Part shown: piece by piece, positions 24,679 through 36,155 of the stretch | How the letters are laid out: every line of letters starts with the position of its first letter | How positions within the stretch are numbered: the first letter of the stretch is position 1 | DNA from: Rhizomys pruinosus | Lineage: Eukaryota > Chordata > Mammalia > Rodentia > Spalacidae | DNA length: 64,000 nucleotides | Direction: 5' to 3' | Assembly: GCA_009823505.1 (NCBI GenBank) | Contig: VZQC01011939.1 | Span: 3,178,911 to 3,242,910 of the forward strand | Notes under the pieces: generated by a model | Seen by the model: the letters and a program-made list of their open reading frames with translations, nothing else | The model's database searches: none | What the model was told of the DNA's origin: nothing | Translations under genes and position numbers: made by a program

Positions 24679-25138
24679 CCCTGCTTGGAAATGTGGGCTT
24701 AAGGATGTGCTCTTGCTAATGTGTCAAGCTTCATGCAACTTGACCCATGTCAGATGGGAAATCTGGACACCAACACGAGAGAGAAGGTGCTGTGAGGATA
24801 CCAGAGGAGGGGCCTTGAGTGACAGCAGGCTCAGGACTGTGGTCCTTCTGCCTTCAAGGTTTCAGATATTTGTCTGCAGCTCTGGAAGGAAGTTTCTGTG
24901 GCTTAAACTTCCCAGTGCATGCTGGTTTCCTGGGTGATCTGTGAAAATCAATGAAGTCACACCCATGATGCACCTGGGTTTCCTAGAAAATGTTCTCGTG
25001 CTCCATTCTCTTCTTCCTGTTTGAGCTCACAGCTGCTTTGGCCCGTGGTCATTGATAAGTAGGAAGAGCGGTTAAATGAGGGTTCCCCCTGTGCCCGAGA
25101 CTGCCCAGGTAGGGCAGGGAAGACAGCTGGCAGGCAGT

Positions 25139-25260
25139 ATGGTTGTGGATGTGGTGATCATTGTTGTTATTGTATTGTAGCTGTCATGGTTGTGGGGATG
25201 ATGGCGGTCGTTGCCATAGGTAGTAGTTATGCTGGTTGTGGTGACTGTTGTGATGACTAC
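25139..25260. repeat. GTT/GTG-rich arm of a triplet quasi-palindrome
   Basis: Plus strand is rich in GTTGT, GTGGTGAT and GTTATTGT triplets, the complement of what follows at 25261-25710. Confidence 0.7.
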
Positions 25261-25710
25261 TACCAGGTGTAGCTCCCACAGCCACCACAATCACAATCAC
25301 CATCATTTTGCAACTACTACAACCACCAATAAAACCACCTCCACTATAACAACCAAATCTACCACAACCGCAACAACCACTGTCACTGCCACAACCACCA
25401 CAATCATCATCACCACCACGACAATGACCACCACAACCACCTTCACCACAATACCACCACAACCACTACCACTACAACTACCATCACTGCAACCGCTACC
25501 TTAACTACCATTACAATAAGCACTACAACCATCACCATTATACTAACCACTACAACTGTCACTGCAATAATCACTACAATTACTACCACTGTAACAAGCA
25601 CCACAGCCACCACAATCACGACCACTACCACTACAGCAACCACCATAGCCACCACTACAGCCATCACCATAACCACAAACACCACAACCCAAGCCACAAT
25701 CACACAACCT
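25261..25710. repeat. ACC/ACA triplet satellite, G-poor on the plus strand
   Basis: About 450 bp of imperfect (ACCACA)n, (ACCATC)n and (ACTACA)n repeats. G is rare on the plus strand. It produces long T/H-rich (plus) and V-rich (minus) open frames that are artefacts of composition. Confidence 0.9.
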
Positions 25711-26409
25711 CTCTCTGCTGTGGATGAAACACTGATGCTGAGGGAACCTGAGCCCAGCTCTCCTCTCCCCTTTTAGTTTGCATCTGAGTGTGAAGTGTGT
25801 CAGCAGGACCCTGGCCTAGTCCTTTTGTCCTTCCACTGGAAACTGGTTAAATGACATGAAGGGCTAGAAACGATTCCCTGGGGAAGTTCCTGATGTGGTG
25901 ACTTGGTTTTGCCAAGGTTCTGGGAAGCCAAATAAACATTGTAGAAGAGCTGCTGAGGACTCAGAGCCCAGCCTGCAGCCAGGGAGGCCTGGGTAATGGT
26001 GTCAATGAAAATACATGCTGGGCAGGGGCCAGTAAAAGATAGGGCTTACTTCTAAAAATACTTGCTTCTTCTCAATATCTGAACTTTAATTTAGGAGAAT
26101 CTTTCTAAATTTACAACCGAGTGACATGAACTGAGAATGCTCAACACACACTTGTCCCTTGGAGTCAGAGATTTTAAAGACTACAACCGGATACCATGTT
26201 CTTTTTATGAAATGGTACAGGAGTCACATATAATGTTCCCAACCCTCCCTTCCACTTGCTCATTGTTTTCTGTGGTAGTGAGGATTGGACCTGAGGTCTT
26301 GCGCATGCCAGGCAAGTGCTCCACATCAAGCTGTTCTGCTTTATCTGATCTGTAGTTGATCTGTAGTTACTTCTAATACCCAGTCCAATAACTGCAGAGG
26401 GTAGGTGAG

Positions 26410-26605
26410 GGAGCTGGCTGGAGCATGAGTCAGTATTTAAGAGTTTATAGAGCTGTTACAAAAGGCCCAAGTTTGCTTCCCAACGTCCATGTTGAGCAAT
26501 GGACAGTGACAAGGTCACAACTACCCGTAACTCCTGCTCCAGGGGATCCAACACATTCTTCTGGGCTCTGTGGGCACCTTAACCCATACATGCACATTCT
26601 CCCAC
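26410..26605 (+). mobile_element. Diverged B2-superfamily SINE whose tail grades into a satellite
   Basis: Degenerate body: GTCAGTATTTAAGAGTTTAT, AACTCCTGCTCCAGGGGATC, CATTCTTCTGGGCTCTGTGG and CATACATGCACATTCTC. The usual CACACA-rich 3' tail passes directly into the CAGACA repeat. Confidence 0.6.
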
Positions 26606-27395
26606 CCAGACACAGACACAGACACAGACACACACAGAGACACACACACAGACACAGACAAACACATAGACACAGACACACACACAGACACAGACAAACA
26701 CATAGACACAGACACACACACAGACACATACAGAGACACACACACAGACACAGACACACACATAGAGACACACACACACACAGACACAGACACACACAGA
26801 CACACACAGACACACACAGAGACACAGACACACACAGAGACACACAGACACACACAGAGACACAGACACACACACAGACATACAGACATACACACAGACA
26901 CAGACACAGACACACACAGAGACACAGACACACACACAGACACACACACAGACACACACACACAAAAACACAGACACAGACACACACACATACACACTCA
27001 GACACAGATACAGACATAGACACACAGACACAGACACAGACACAGATACACACACAGACATACACACAGACACACACACAGACACACACAGAGACACAGA
27101 CACACACACAGACACACAGAAACACAGACACAGACACACACACATACACACTCAGACACAGATACAGACATAGACACACAGACACAGACACAGACACAGA
27201 TACACACACAGACACACACATAGACACACACACAGATACACACACAGACACACACACAGACACACACACAGATACACACACAGACACACACACAGACACA
27301 CACACAGATACACACAGACACACACACAGACACACACACACAAATACACACACAGACACACACACAGACCACAGACTGTCCCCCAGACCCAGATA
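26606..27395. repeat. Compound CA / CAGACA satellite (~790 bp)
   Basis: Imperfect (CA)n with CAGA, CATA and CAGAGA variants. Higher-order structure is visible: a ~95-bp block around CATACACACTCAGACACAG near 26985 recurs 154 bp later near 27139, and a 36-bp period with CAGATACACACACAGACACA repeats near 27231, 27267 and 27303. Frames are open for over 300 codons on both strands because the repeat lacks stops; this is not a gene. Confidence 0.95.
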
Positions 27396-27436
27396 CATAC
27401 ACATAATTTTAAAAAACACCTTTTTTTTTTTTTCAA

Positions 27437-27620
27437 TTAAGAGCACTGGTTTCAGTTCCCCGCACCCACATGGTGGCTAACAACCATCTTTAACTCCAGT
27501 TTCAATATATCTAAGGTCCTCTTCTGGCCTTCAAGGACATTGCATGACATGGATGTACTTGCATACAAATGGGCAAAACACTCACATAAAATAAAAATAA
27601 AAAAATTAAAAAAATCTTTT
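27437..27620 (+). mobile_element. B2-superfamily SINE, 5'-truncated, sense
   Basis: Begins within the head (AATTAAGAGCACTGG), continues CCGCACCCACATGGTGGCTA and CCTCTTCTGGCCTTC, and ends ACATAAAATAAAAATAAAAA. Confidence 0.8.
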
Positions 27621-28027
27621 TAAAAAATGTGATTACTGGGGAAGCAGCTGTTATACTGCATTGTTTGGGGAATACTGACAAAAAAAGTGTGCACATGCTC
27701 AGAAGTGACACAGACAGAACCTGCAGTTGGATGACTCCTGGGATGGGGAAGCCGTCTGCGCCCACACAGAGAAAGTAGGTTTCACATGTTAAGAAGCCTA
27801 CCTGTTCCCCTCTTCTCTTCCCACATCCCTCTCCCATACGTACAGGCTGCTGTGCGCATGTCCGCAGCTGGTTTTGTTCCTGCCCAGGCTCAGTGAAGCT
27901 TTTCTAAGAGAATAAATATCTGAGCCAGAAAGACCTGGCAAAAGGTCTTTCCTGCATGTGCTTCCAGGTCAGTTCCTTGGATATGCATGGTGGGAGGGAA
28001 CATAGTCTCCTTTAGGGGAGGGGGGGT

Positions 28028-28182
28028 GCTTTTTTTTTTTTTTTTTTAAAGACAAGGTCTCTCTAGCCTCAGCTGGCCTGGAACTCACTATGTAGATACG
28101 TAGACCAGGCTGGCTTTGAACTCATAGAGATCTGCCTCTCGAGTGCTAGGATTAAAGGAATGCGCTACCATGCCCAGCTAGT
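28028..28182 (-). mobile_element. B1 SINE, antisense
   Basis: T run, GACAAGGTCTCTCTAGCCTC, GGCCTGGAACTCACTATGTA, then a GATACGTAGACCAGGCTGGC segment and GCTACCATGCCCAGC at the end. Confidence 0.88.
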
Positions 28183-28354
28183 CTCCTGTCTTAAGCAACA
28201 GTTGAACCCATTCCCTCACACGGAGACTCTAATGAATGGAAATTTTGTGCAGCACCAAGAGAGTTGACAGTGGTGAGGAGCTGGCGGTCCTCTGAGCAAA
28301 TACCAGCAACCTGGCTGCAACTGTGAATTTGCCTTGAAGCCCTCTTTTCTCTTC

Positions 28355-28481
28355 CATCCTTCCTTCGTTCCTTCCTTCGTTCCTTCCTTCGTTCCTTCCT
28401 TCGTTCCTTCCTTCGTTCCTTCCTTCCTTCCTTCCTTCCTTCCTTCCTTCCTTCCTTCCTTCCTTCCTTGTTTCTTTTCTC

Positions 28482-28513
<32 letters not shown>

Positions 28514-28560
28514 CTTTTCTTTTTTCTTTTCTCTTCTTATCTTATCTTTTCTTTTCTTTT
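28355..28560. repeat. (CCTT)n / (CCTTCGTTCCTT)n pyrimidine satellite
   Basis: Starts as a 12-bp unit with a CpG (CCTTCGTTCCTT, about five copies, 28362-28415). It then becomes pure CCTT to 28470, then CTTTT-type repeats to 28560. Strand-asymmetric polypyrimidine; may form triplex DNA. Confidence 0.93.
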
Positions 28561-28690
28561 TGTATTTTTGAGACAGGGTCTCCCTTTTACTACCAGCTGG
28601 CCTGGAGCTCACTCTGTAGACTGGGCTGGCCTTAAACTCACAGAGATACACCTGTCTCTGCATCCCAAGTACTGGGATNAAAACTGTCTC
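28561..28690 (-). mobile_element. B1 SINE, antisense, containing an undetermined base
   Basis: TTTTTGAGACAGGGTCTCCC, GGCCTGGAGCTCACTCTGTA, ending at ACTGGGAT. Base 28679 is N, so this repeat-rich spot was difficult to resolve. Confidence 0.88.
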
Positions 28691-28795
28691 AATTATTTTT
28701 AATGTGAGGACCTACTAAACCTGCAAGTATTAACCAACTCACAGTTTCTCAAGTCTAGTATCCTTTTCTATTATCTTAGGTCTTATAGAAAGACA

Positions 28796-28926
28796 TTTTT
28801 TTGTCTTTTCGAGACAGGGTCTCCCTGTAGCCCCAGCTGTCCTGGAATTCACTCTGTAGACCAGGTTGGCCTTGAACTCACAAAGATCCGCCTGCCTCTG
28901 CCTCCCAAGTACTAGGATTAAGCCAT
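28796..28926 (-). mobile_element. B1 SINE, antisense
   Basis: TTGTCTTTTCGAGACAGGGT, CTGTAGCCCCAGCTGTCCTG, CTTGAACTCACAAAGATCCG, ending at ACTAGGATTAAGCC. Confidence 0.9.
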
Positions 28927-29319
28927 CATCATTTTAAACTCTCCACTTTGAGGCTGTCTCAGCCGCGCGGCTACTTGAGATGGTGCCTTCTTCTTGCTGC
29001 TCCTGCCCTGTCGTGGTGCCTGGTCTCAGTGCTGCCCGACACCCTTCTGTCTTCTCCATGGCCTCACTGGCCCACTGGTCAGCAGGTGTTTCTAGAGATG
29101 TCCTGGGCACCAGTGTCTCTATCCTATTTCTGCTTTCTGTGAACCACAGAGCTACCTGTTGGCCAGATCTTAGTCTCACTCCTACTTTAGCTGCCCAGCT
29201 GACATCTTTAGTTTAAAGTGCCAGGAAATTTCCAGCCAACACACGTCATATGAAGTTGCCATACCGTTGTTGTCTTCTGTTAGGATCTGAATGTTTGTAT
29301 GCCCTGAAGTTCACATGTT

Positions 29320-29525
29320 TTAAAATTTAGTTTTTCATTTTTAACTATGTATGTGTGAGTGGAGGTGCCCATTAGAGTCCAGAAGAGGATGTTAAATCCC
29401 CTGGAGATGGAGTTACAGGCAGTTGTGAGCTTCCCACTGCCTGAGGTTGGTGCTGGGAACTGAACTCAGGTCCTCTGCAGAAGCAGTATGCACTCTTACA
29501 CACTCAGCCATCTTCCCATCCCTGT
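29320..29525 (-). mobile_element. Old B2-superfamily SINE, antisense
   Basis: GTCCAGAAGAGGATGTTAAA, GCTGGGAACTGAACTCAGGT and CTCAGCCATCTTCCCATCCC follow the antisense B2/B3 layout, diverged. Confidence 0.7.
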
Positions 29526-29526
29526 T

Positions 29527-29690
29527 GATATGGTTTTTGTTAGCTTTTTGAGACAGGGTCTTATGTATTGCAGTCAGTATACAGTGAGCTGGGTATATAG
29601 CTGAGGACAACCCCAATGTCTGATGCTTCTGCCTTACCTGTGGAGTTCTGGGATTAACAGAGTGGCCTGCCATACCCAGTCTATGTGGTA
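29527..29690 (-). mobile_element. B1-like SINE, antisense, diverged
   Basis: GTTAGCTTTTTGAGACAGGG start, GAGCTGGGTATATAG middle and GGGATTAACAGAGTGGCCTG end resemble an antisense B1. Confidence 0.5.
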
Positions 29691-32600
29691 CTGGAGGCTG
29701 TAAACATATTGGGTAGATAGTCTACTAACCAAACTATAGCCCCAATCCGCAAAAGCTCACACATTCCACCCTCACTCCATAGGGGCTGTATAAAGAGGCA
29801 GAGTCTTTAATGAGGTCCTTATCATTAAATGAGGTCAGATGGTGGGTCTTGATCTCATGGGATTAGTGTTCTTATAAGAAGAGGACACATATTCTCTCTC
29901 AGCCCCGGAGAACTCTGCATGAAGGTGGCTGCAATCCAGAAATGGTTCTGGGCTAGCATGGAGAATGGTTTCTGTATTTCTGTCACCGGGCATGTTGTGA
30001 TAACTGCCAGCATCACTAAGATGCTCACCTTTCAATACTTGGTTCTTTTCTGTATCCTGAGCCTTACGGTCGTGGTCTTGCAGAAGCTGAGGCCTCTTCC
30101 TCAACACTTCTTCCCCCAGTGCCTCCTAATCCTTTCTCCAGTCTTCTTTCCCTTCCTGTAGAAACACAGACTCCAGGCTTCTTCTAAAGCCCTCGCAGTT
30201 TCCTTTTTCTTACCACGATGTCCTGCATTTTTCTGCATCCATCTCTGGCTTACTCATCTCCTAGGAACCCACTCTGCTCACTTGGGGGAGATGAGGCCTT
30301 TTTCTTGGAGCTGCTAGTTCCTTGGCCACCCTATTGCTACGAACACCCTTCCTCTCATGCGGTGGTCTCTTCCTCTTCTCTCGAGAACAGACCCTGGAAT
30401 CCAGCTTGGCATACCAGACCTGAACATCCCAAGGTTGTGCTGTTGGGGTAGTTCCACCTGTGATCCCTGAGTGAAATGAGTGATATAAGTGGCTGATGCA
30501 TAATTAGTTGCTCATCAGAGAAGGTGGTGCAGGCTGAGGCTCCCTTGTGGAATTCCCAAAGTGTCTGGGTTTTGGAGGAAGACTCCTAGTCTCCATTCAG
30601 TCTCCCCCCTGAGAGCTGCCCTGTGCTCTGCCTGCCCTTTACCTGTACCCGACCCCCTCTGCCTTGAGGCTGAGATCATGTGGATGTGTCTCTCCTGGTG
30701 GCTCCAGACGGGGTGCTTGAGGACAGGTCTTAGTGACCACATCTGTGGGTTCTGCTGTGCCCTGCATGGAGCCTGGCTCTACTAATCATCCCCACACAAG
30801 CTGGATGGATCTGACCATGCCATTGTACTGCACCCTGGCCTGGATGGATCTCCCACTATGGCTTGGCCCTAGGATCAGTATGTGTTAAGCAGGGGCAGTT
30901 GAGAAACATTTCTCCAGCCCCTGTTGCCTAGATTTCTACTTCCTCTTGTATGAAATCATGATTTTCTCCAGTGACATCTGTCATTACAGGGTTATCTTCA
31001 GACTTCCTTTTGGGCTTTCTCCTTTATCTCTAGGCATAGCCCTCATTTCTCAAAGAACCTGAGGATGTCATGATAGTGGTTTCCACAATCACAGTCTCAC
31101 AGTACTCCGAGGTCCCAGGAGCCATGTGGCCAATATCCTGCACGGGTGTTTGGGAGGGAGATGGACCCTTTGGCTCTCTAGTCATTTAGTTGTGACACTC
31201 TGACATTCTGACCACAGGTGGGTTTTTATTGATCTATAGGGACAGCTCCCAGTGGGAAGAGCCGTTGTGAAAGTGGCCATACTGTAAAGCATGTGCACCC
31301 ATAGAACGAACTGTCTAGAATCAGGAAAATAGATTTTAATGTACCAATTAAAGGGAAAGAAATTCAAAGGACTTTGACGCTTTCTTTGCTGAGTCTCAGA
31401 GGCCTCTGGCTGATACTGAAAACATAACTGTTTCTGAAGGTAGTGGATTTTCACTTTAAGAACTGCTTTCTGAGAAAGATCCAGCCAATTCTAGAGATAA
31501 GATGAACTCGTTCCTATTTCCTTTGGATCAGCTCTGCCTTCATTCTGACGTGATTTGGCTCAGGAAGGAGGAATGGGAGGAAAGGCCTCGCCCCTTTCTA
31601 CATGCATGAGATTGCTGACTGCTCCCTCACATATCTCACAGCTCACAGCTGGATGCTCAGAGGAGAGACTCAGCATGGAGTCCTGGGGGAACGGCTTCAT
31701 GTGCCCAGGGAGGGAGTCACAGGTGTTTGTCTGTGCTTCTTTTACTCTTTGTATTTTGACACCTGATAGAAAGTAATTTTTTATCACTGACAAGTTGTCA
31801 CAATTTCAGGGAAAAGAGAAATAAGAGATGGTTTCTGTCTCCACCTAGTCTTTGACTCCAGAAGTCCCTTTGCTTTCCACAGCAGTAGTACCAGGGGCCC
31901 TGTCCTCTGCTTGACACCAGTGCTGGTTTTCTGAACGGGTAAGGCAGCTCTGGATCTTGCAGACAGTTCACACCGATGCTCCTGACTCAACAATATGGAA
32001 GAGTGCAGTTAAAGATGGCCCAAATGACATTTCGCTTTGCGTGAATTTATTACAATTGCAAGATCAAGCCAGACCAGGTTGGGCTGCTCAGGCCTGAGCC
32101 ATCCCTGTCGCCGCGTGTCCTGCTGTCCCTGCCTGCAGGTTTGTTCATACGCTCACGGAAGCTTTTTTCCTGTCCCATCTTTCCAGAGCACTCCTATGGG
32201 GTGACAATTCAGTACTTTCTAAGCCTTCGATAGGGAGCACACAGGGTTTCCTTTCCTTGTTGAGGATTCAAGCCCAGCATCCCTGAGCTCTGATGACACT
32301 CTTATGGGAAATAGTCTCAGCGTTGCTCTGCCCAAGACCCCCATGGCCCTGCACAGGAAGGATGTCTGAGGTGACTGACATGCCTCTCTCTACTCCATTT
32401 CCTAGCATGAGTCCTAATGTCCCAGGTGGAGCTGCATGGCCTCTCCCAGCCCCTGCTGGAGAGGAGACTTGTATTGGGGTGGGGTCCTTCTTTTCATGCT
32501 CCTGACTTCTGTGGCCCCGAGAACAGAGAACCTAAAAAGGGCACTGACCCAGCCCTGCAATGAAGGAAGTTGGCAGCGGAGGCCAGCCCACAGAGCTGTA

Positions 32601-33015
32601 GCTGACCTGCAGGCAGATTTCTGGAAAATGCCTTGATCATCCTGAACTTGCTTAGTGGGTACCGCCTACCTCTCGGAGTTTGTTGTCTTGTGAAGATGAG
32701 GACATGATTTGAAACAAAAGCTCTACTTGGTCAGAGGTCCTGGTGACATGTGCCATTGGAAAAAAGATGCAGAGAGGTGGTGGGTGAACAAGAAGGGCTA
32801 CAGTGAGGCTCGCAGCAGAGACATTTGCTGGCTATTTGGGAAGGGGATGGGCAGGCTGTGTCCCTGGCTGTTCCTGCATCTCCTGGGGCTTGAACTCCAG
32901 TTACCCTTCCTTACCTAGGAGCCTCGGGTATATTCTGGGAGCAGTAGGGACTTTTCAGACTCTAATACAAGTGAATTGCAGCCTTGGACAGTGGAGTAGA
33001 TGCCACCTACCCTGC

Positions 33016-33045
33016 GTCTCAGATTTGCTACTGAAAATCTGAGAC
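33016..33045. repeat. Perfect inverted repeat, 11-bp arms and 8-nt loop
   Basis: GTCTCAGATTT (33016-33026) and its exact reverse complement AAATCTGAGAC (33035-33045) flank GCTACTGA. Confidence 0.9.
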
Positions 33046-33346
33046 CCAAAGGGGAGACTCCTCTGGGGACAGAGCCTGTGCAGAAGGCACCACTTCTGAT
33101 GCCAGATTGCAACTTGGACAGTCTGTAACCAACGATGCTTAGCTCAGTCAGGGAATGTAACTTGCTTTATCTTTGCCATGCTAGGAAACATAAAAGTCCT
33201 TATGTGCCATATAAGCAGGTCTTTTAAAGTTTAAAAAAGTTACTAAGAGTTGAAGTTAGTTGAAGAAATCTGTGTAGAGCCTTTTGGCACTACCACTCCA
33301 AAATTTAAAAAAACACCATTGCTTTGTGGACGGGAGCCTGTTGTTG

Positions 33347-33360
33347 CTACCAGAGGGCAG
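33347..33360 (+). promoter_or_regulatory. CTCF-like core motif
   Basis: CTACCAGAGGGCAG matches 13 of 14 positions of CCASYAGRKGGCRS. Confidence 0.35.
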
Positions 33361-33784
33361 CATGCTCAGCTTGAGGGTGGGAGGGCATGGTGCCTGGTGG
33401 GACAGGCTGGGCCAGGAGAGGGGAGGCAGCTGGGTGCCTCCAGGGTGACTATTCTGAGGCCCATTGGCTCTGGTCATGCTGTGACCAGACTGGCCTTCTC
33501 CTTGTGGAGACATTGAGGGGACACAGAGACCTATTTGTTTGTATGAACATGGGGACTAACTGCCCAGGCCTAGGGACACATGCACTTTGTGTATTGCTGT
33601 TTACAAGAAACTTTTGAGAGAAGATGGACCTCCAGCCTTGGCAGGTAGTTGAGGGATTAGATCAGGGAAAAGACCTCATTTTTTAAAAAAAATATTTATA
33701 CCATTGGAGCTTTCCACCTGAGAAGGAGAATTTTCTTTTCTTTCTTCTTCCTTTCCTTCTCCACCTTGCTCCTTTGAGGCAGGG

Positions 33785-33972
33785 TTGGTTTTGTTTGTTT
33801 GTTTTTTTGGCTAGGCAGGCAGCCACCAAGCCCCAGTACCCCCAGCCCCAGTGCTGTGGTCCCAAGCACACAGGAATATGCTTGGTTTGTTGCATGGTTG
33901 TTGGGATCCAAACTCATGTCCTCATGCCTGCACAGCAAGTGCTCTTACCCACTGAGCCATCTCTGCAGCCCA
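33785..33972 (-). mobile_element. Old tRNA-derived SINE-like repeat, antisense
   Basis: Ends with TGCTCTTACCCACTGAGCCATCTCTGCAGCCC, an antisense SINE head (positions 33941-33972). Upstream GTTGGGATCCAAACTCATGT fits an antisense B box region. The 5' part is unclear. Confidence 0.55.
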
Positions 33973-34672
33973 GGAAGTTCTTTAGGACACTGTTCTTGCT
34001 CAGTATCTCACATGCCTGAAGCTGCCAATGCTCCTTTGGCTTGCATGGAAATGCCTGTTTATTATTTGAGATTGTTTTACAGACAGACCTAGATATGTGT
34101 ATGTGTATGATGTGTGCAGAAGCATCAGAGAGAAGAAGCAAAGAGGCCTTGCCACACCTCCCCACAGGCAAGCTTTGGTACCGTACACATGTGTCCGAGC
34201 TCTGGAATTCCTCTGCCATGTGGGTCCCTGGCACTCAGATGCCAAATCTAAAGGGTCCCACTGGCTTTTCTGTGGGACTGGCCCCTGCTGAGACCCATCG
34301 CTTCCCCAAGGAGTCCAGCCAGGACCACGTCATAAAACACCCATCTTCCAGGACACTTGTGTATCTTTTTAAATTAAGCAAATAAAAATGTATGGGGTTG
34401 ACTGAGTCTCCTGGGAGTTTTTCCTTATTTATCTGATGTGGACCTAACTCAAGGCCATTGTGACAAGCACTGTCCTTTGTCCTCACTTTGAGGTGGCTTG
34501 GGAATTCTAGCCAAGAAATGTCTCAATCTTCAGGTGCTTATGTATGTATATATGAGCCCTTGTGGCTTTGTGAAAGATTAAAATCTGCTTATTACTATGG
34601 ATCCTCATTTTAAAAGATACTTGATTACCATTTTCCTAGTAGGTGGATGTGGTTGAAGCAGTTTTTGGTAGC

Positions 34673-34742
34673 TTGGCTCATCTCTTGGACCTTCCCATTT
34701 TGTTAGGTTGGTTCATCTCCCGGACCTTCCCATTTTGTTAGG
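34673..34742. repeat. 35-bp tandem duplication
   Basis: Units 34673-34707 and 34708-34742 share CATCTC..GGACCTTCCCATTTTGTTAGG and differ at three positions. They lie about 120 bp downstream (mRNA sense) of the exon 34865 donor. Confidence 0.93.
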
Positions 34743-34863
34743 TTGGTGGGCTGTTTTGGTCTTTTCTTTCTCAACATGGATGATGAGGAAGATGGTAAAT
34801 GTGCTTTCTCCAGGACCAGCCATGGTAGCTGCTCAGTGTGCCTGGCAAACATGGAGGGACTCA

Positions 34864-35157
<294 letters not shown>

Positions 35158-35228
35158 CTATGTGAAGGCGAAAAAAGAATACCCATGCTCTACTGGACAA
35201 GAAAAAGGGAAAGAATGGGAAAAAGAAG

Positions 35229-35315
35229 TAAAATGGAAGAGCCACATGTGGTGGCACATGCCTTTAATCCCAGCCCTTGGGAGGTGGAGGAAGGAGGATC
35301 ATGAGAAAGGAAAAG
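35229..35315 (+). mobile_element. B1 SINE, 3'-truncated, sense
   Basis: GAGCCACATGTGGTGGCACA, GCCTTTAATCCCAGCCCTTG and GGAGGTGGAGGAAGGAGGAT, then similarity stops. Confidence 0.75.
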
Positions 35316-35804
35316 CCCTAGAAGACACCACCTAGTGGAGCTGTGCAGTATTGCATCCTTTTAGAAATGAATTACCAAGGACAGGCAGCTCAGGAAGTGT
35401 GTCTGCTCTGAGAGGTGACCCATAGGTGAGATGCAAGTGTCTGAAGATGTCACTTTTGGGCAGAATCACAGATTTTCTGGTGGAAAATTGCAAAGCCAAT
35501 GTGTATTGGCATTCAATTAAAATGCGTGAATTCAACTTTTGCTCTCTTAAGGGCTAGAAAGCACTCCATGCATGGCTGCACAGAGTGTCTGTGCAGCTAG
35601 ATGAGATGATATGCCTCAGAGGCAGGATCTAAGGCTCCAGAATGGATGGTGTTGGGAGCAGCACAGCTGGAGGCTCCTGCCTGCGGCTCCGTTGCCAACT
35701 GCTTGCCAAATCATGGGAGGAGCCCAGAGTCGACCAAGGAAGCCAATGCGAATCAGAGAAGGCAAGGCTGACTTTATGGCCTCTGCTGCTCAGGGCCAGT
35801 GGGT

Positions 35805-35935
35805 TTGACCTTGAACTTCTGATTCACTGGGATTACAGGTGCCACAATGCTTGGTCTATGCAGTGCTGGGAATCATGCACAGGATCTCATGAATGCTAGA
35901 CCAGCACATGACCAACTTGGCTACATCTCAGGCCC
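35805..35935 (-). mobile_element. B4-like SINE remnant, antisense
   Basis: A short antisense B1 piece (TGACCTTGAACTTCTGATTC, GGGATTACAGGTGCC) is followed by an ID-like antisense part (GTGCTGGGAATCATGCACAG, ATGAATGCTAGACC). Diverged. Confidence 0.5.
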
Positions 35936-35937
35936 TG

Positions 35938-36092
35938 CATTTTTTCTTTTTCTTTGAGACAAGGGCTCCCTGTATCCTCAGCTCCCTTGGAACTCACTAT
36001 GTAGCCCAGTCTAGCCTTGATCTCATAGGGAGCCGAAGGTCTCTGCCTCCTGAGTCCTGGGACTAAAGGGGTGTGCCACCAGGCCCTGCTCA
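35938..36092 (-). mobile_element. B1 SINE, antisense
   Basis: TTTTTCTTTGAGACAAGGGC, TGGAACTCACTATGTAGCCC and GGGACTAAAGGGGTGTGCCA, ending CCAGGCCCTGC. Confidence 0.85.
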
Positions 36093-36127
36093 ATCTTAGC
36101 TTATCTTAATGATTTAGGCCTTCATTT

Positions 36128-36155
36128 TGTTGTTGTTGTTGTTTTGTTTTGTTTT
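36128..36155. repeat. (GTT)n microsatellite
   Basis: Six TTG/GTT units followed by GTTTTGTTTTG. Confidence 0.85.

Larger units (their letters stand above)
29278..29990 (+). mobile_element. MaLR-type LTR, sense, broken by SINEs
   Basis: Starts with TGTTAGGATCTGAATGTTTG and GAAGTTCACATGTT, the typical MaLR LTR start. After the SINE block (29320-29690) it resumes: TGAGGTCAGATGGTGGGTCT, GGGATTAGTGTTCTTATAAG and AAGAGGACAC. No coding part is visible; limits are approximate. Confidence 0.65.

Noticed and set aside
24215..24937. 240-codon plus-strand ORF
   Set aside because: Its middle is the 48-bp minisatellite and the flanks show no recognisable domain or codon bias; antisense to the Myt1l intron.
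25229..25703. T/H-rich and V-rich ORFs
   Set aside because: Low-complexity ACC/GTT triplet tract.
26425..27480. 351-codon plus-strand and 333-codon minus-strand open frames
   Set aside because: Both lie in the CA/CAGACA satellite, where stops are absent because of composition; only T/H/D or C/V residues, no family, no splice context.
28334..28702. Repeated VPSF peptide ORF
   Set aside because: Translation of the CCTTCGTTCCTT satellite running into a B1 SINE.
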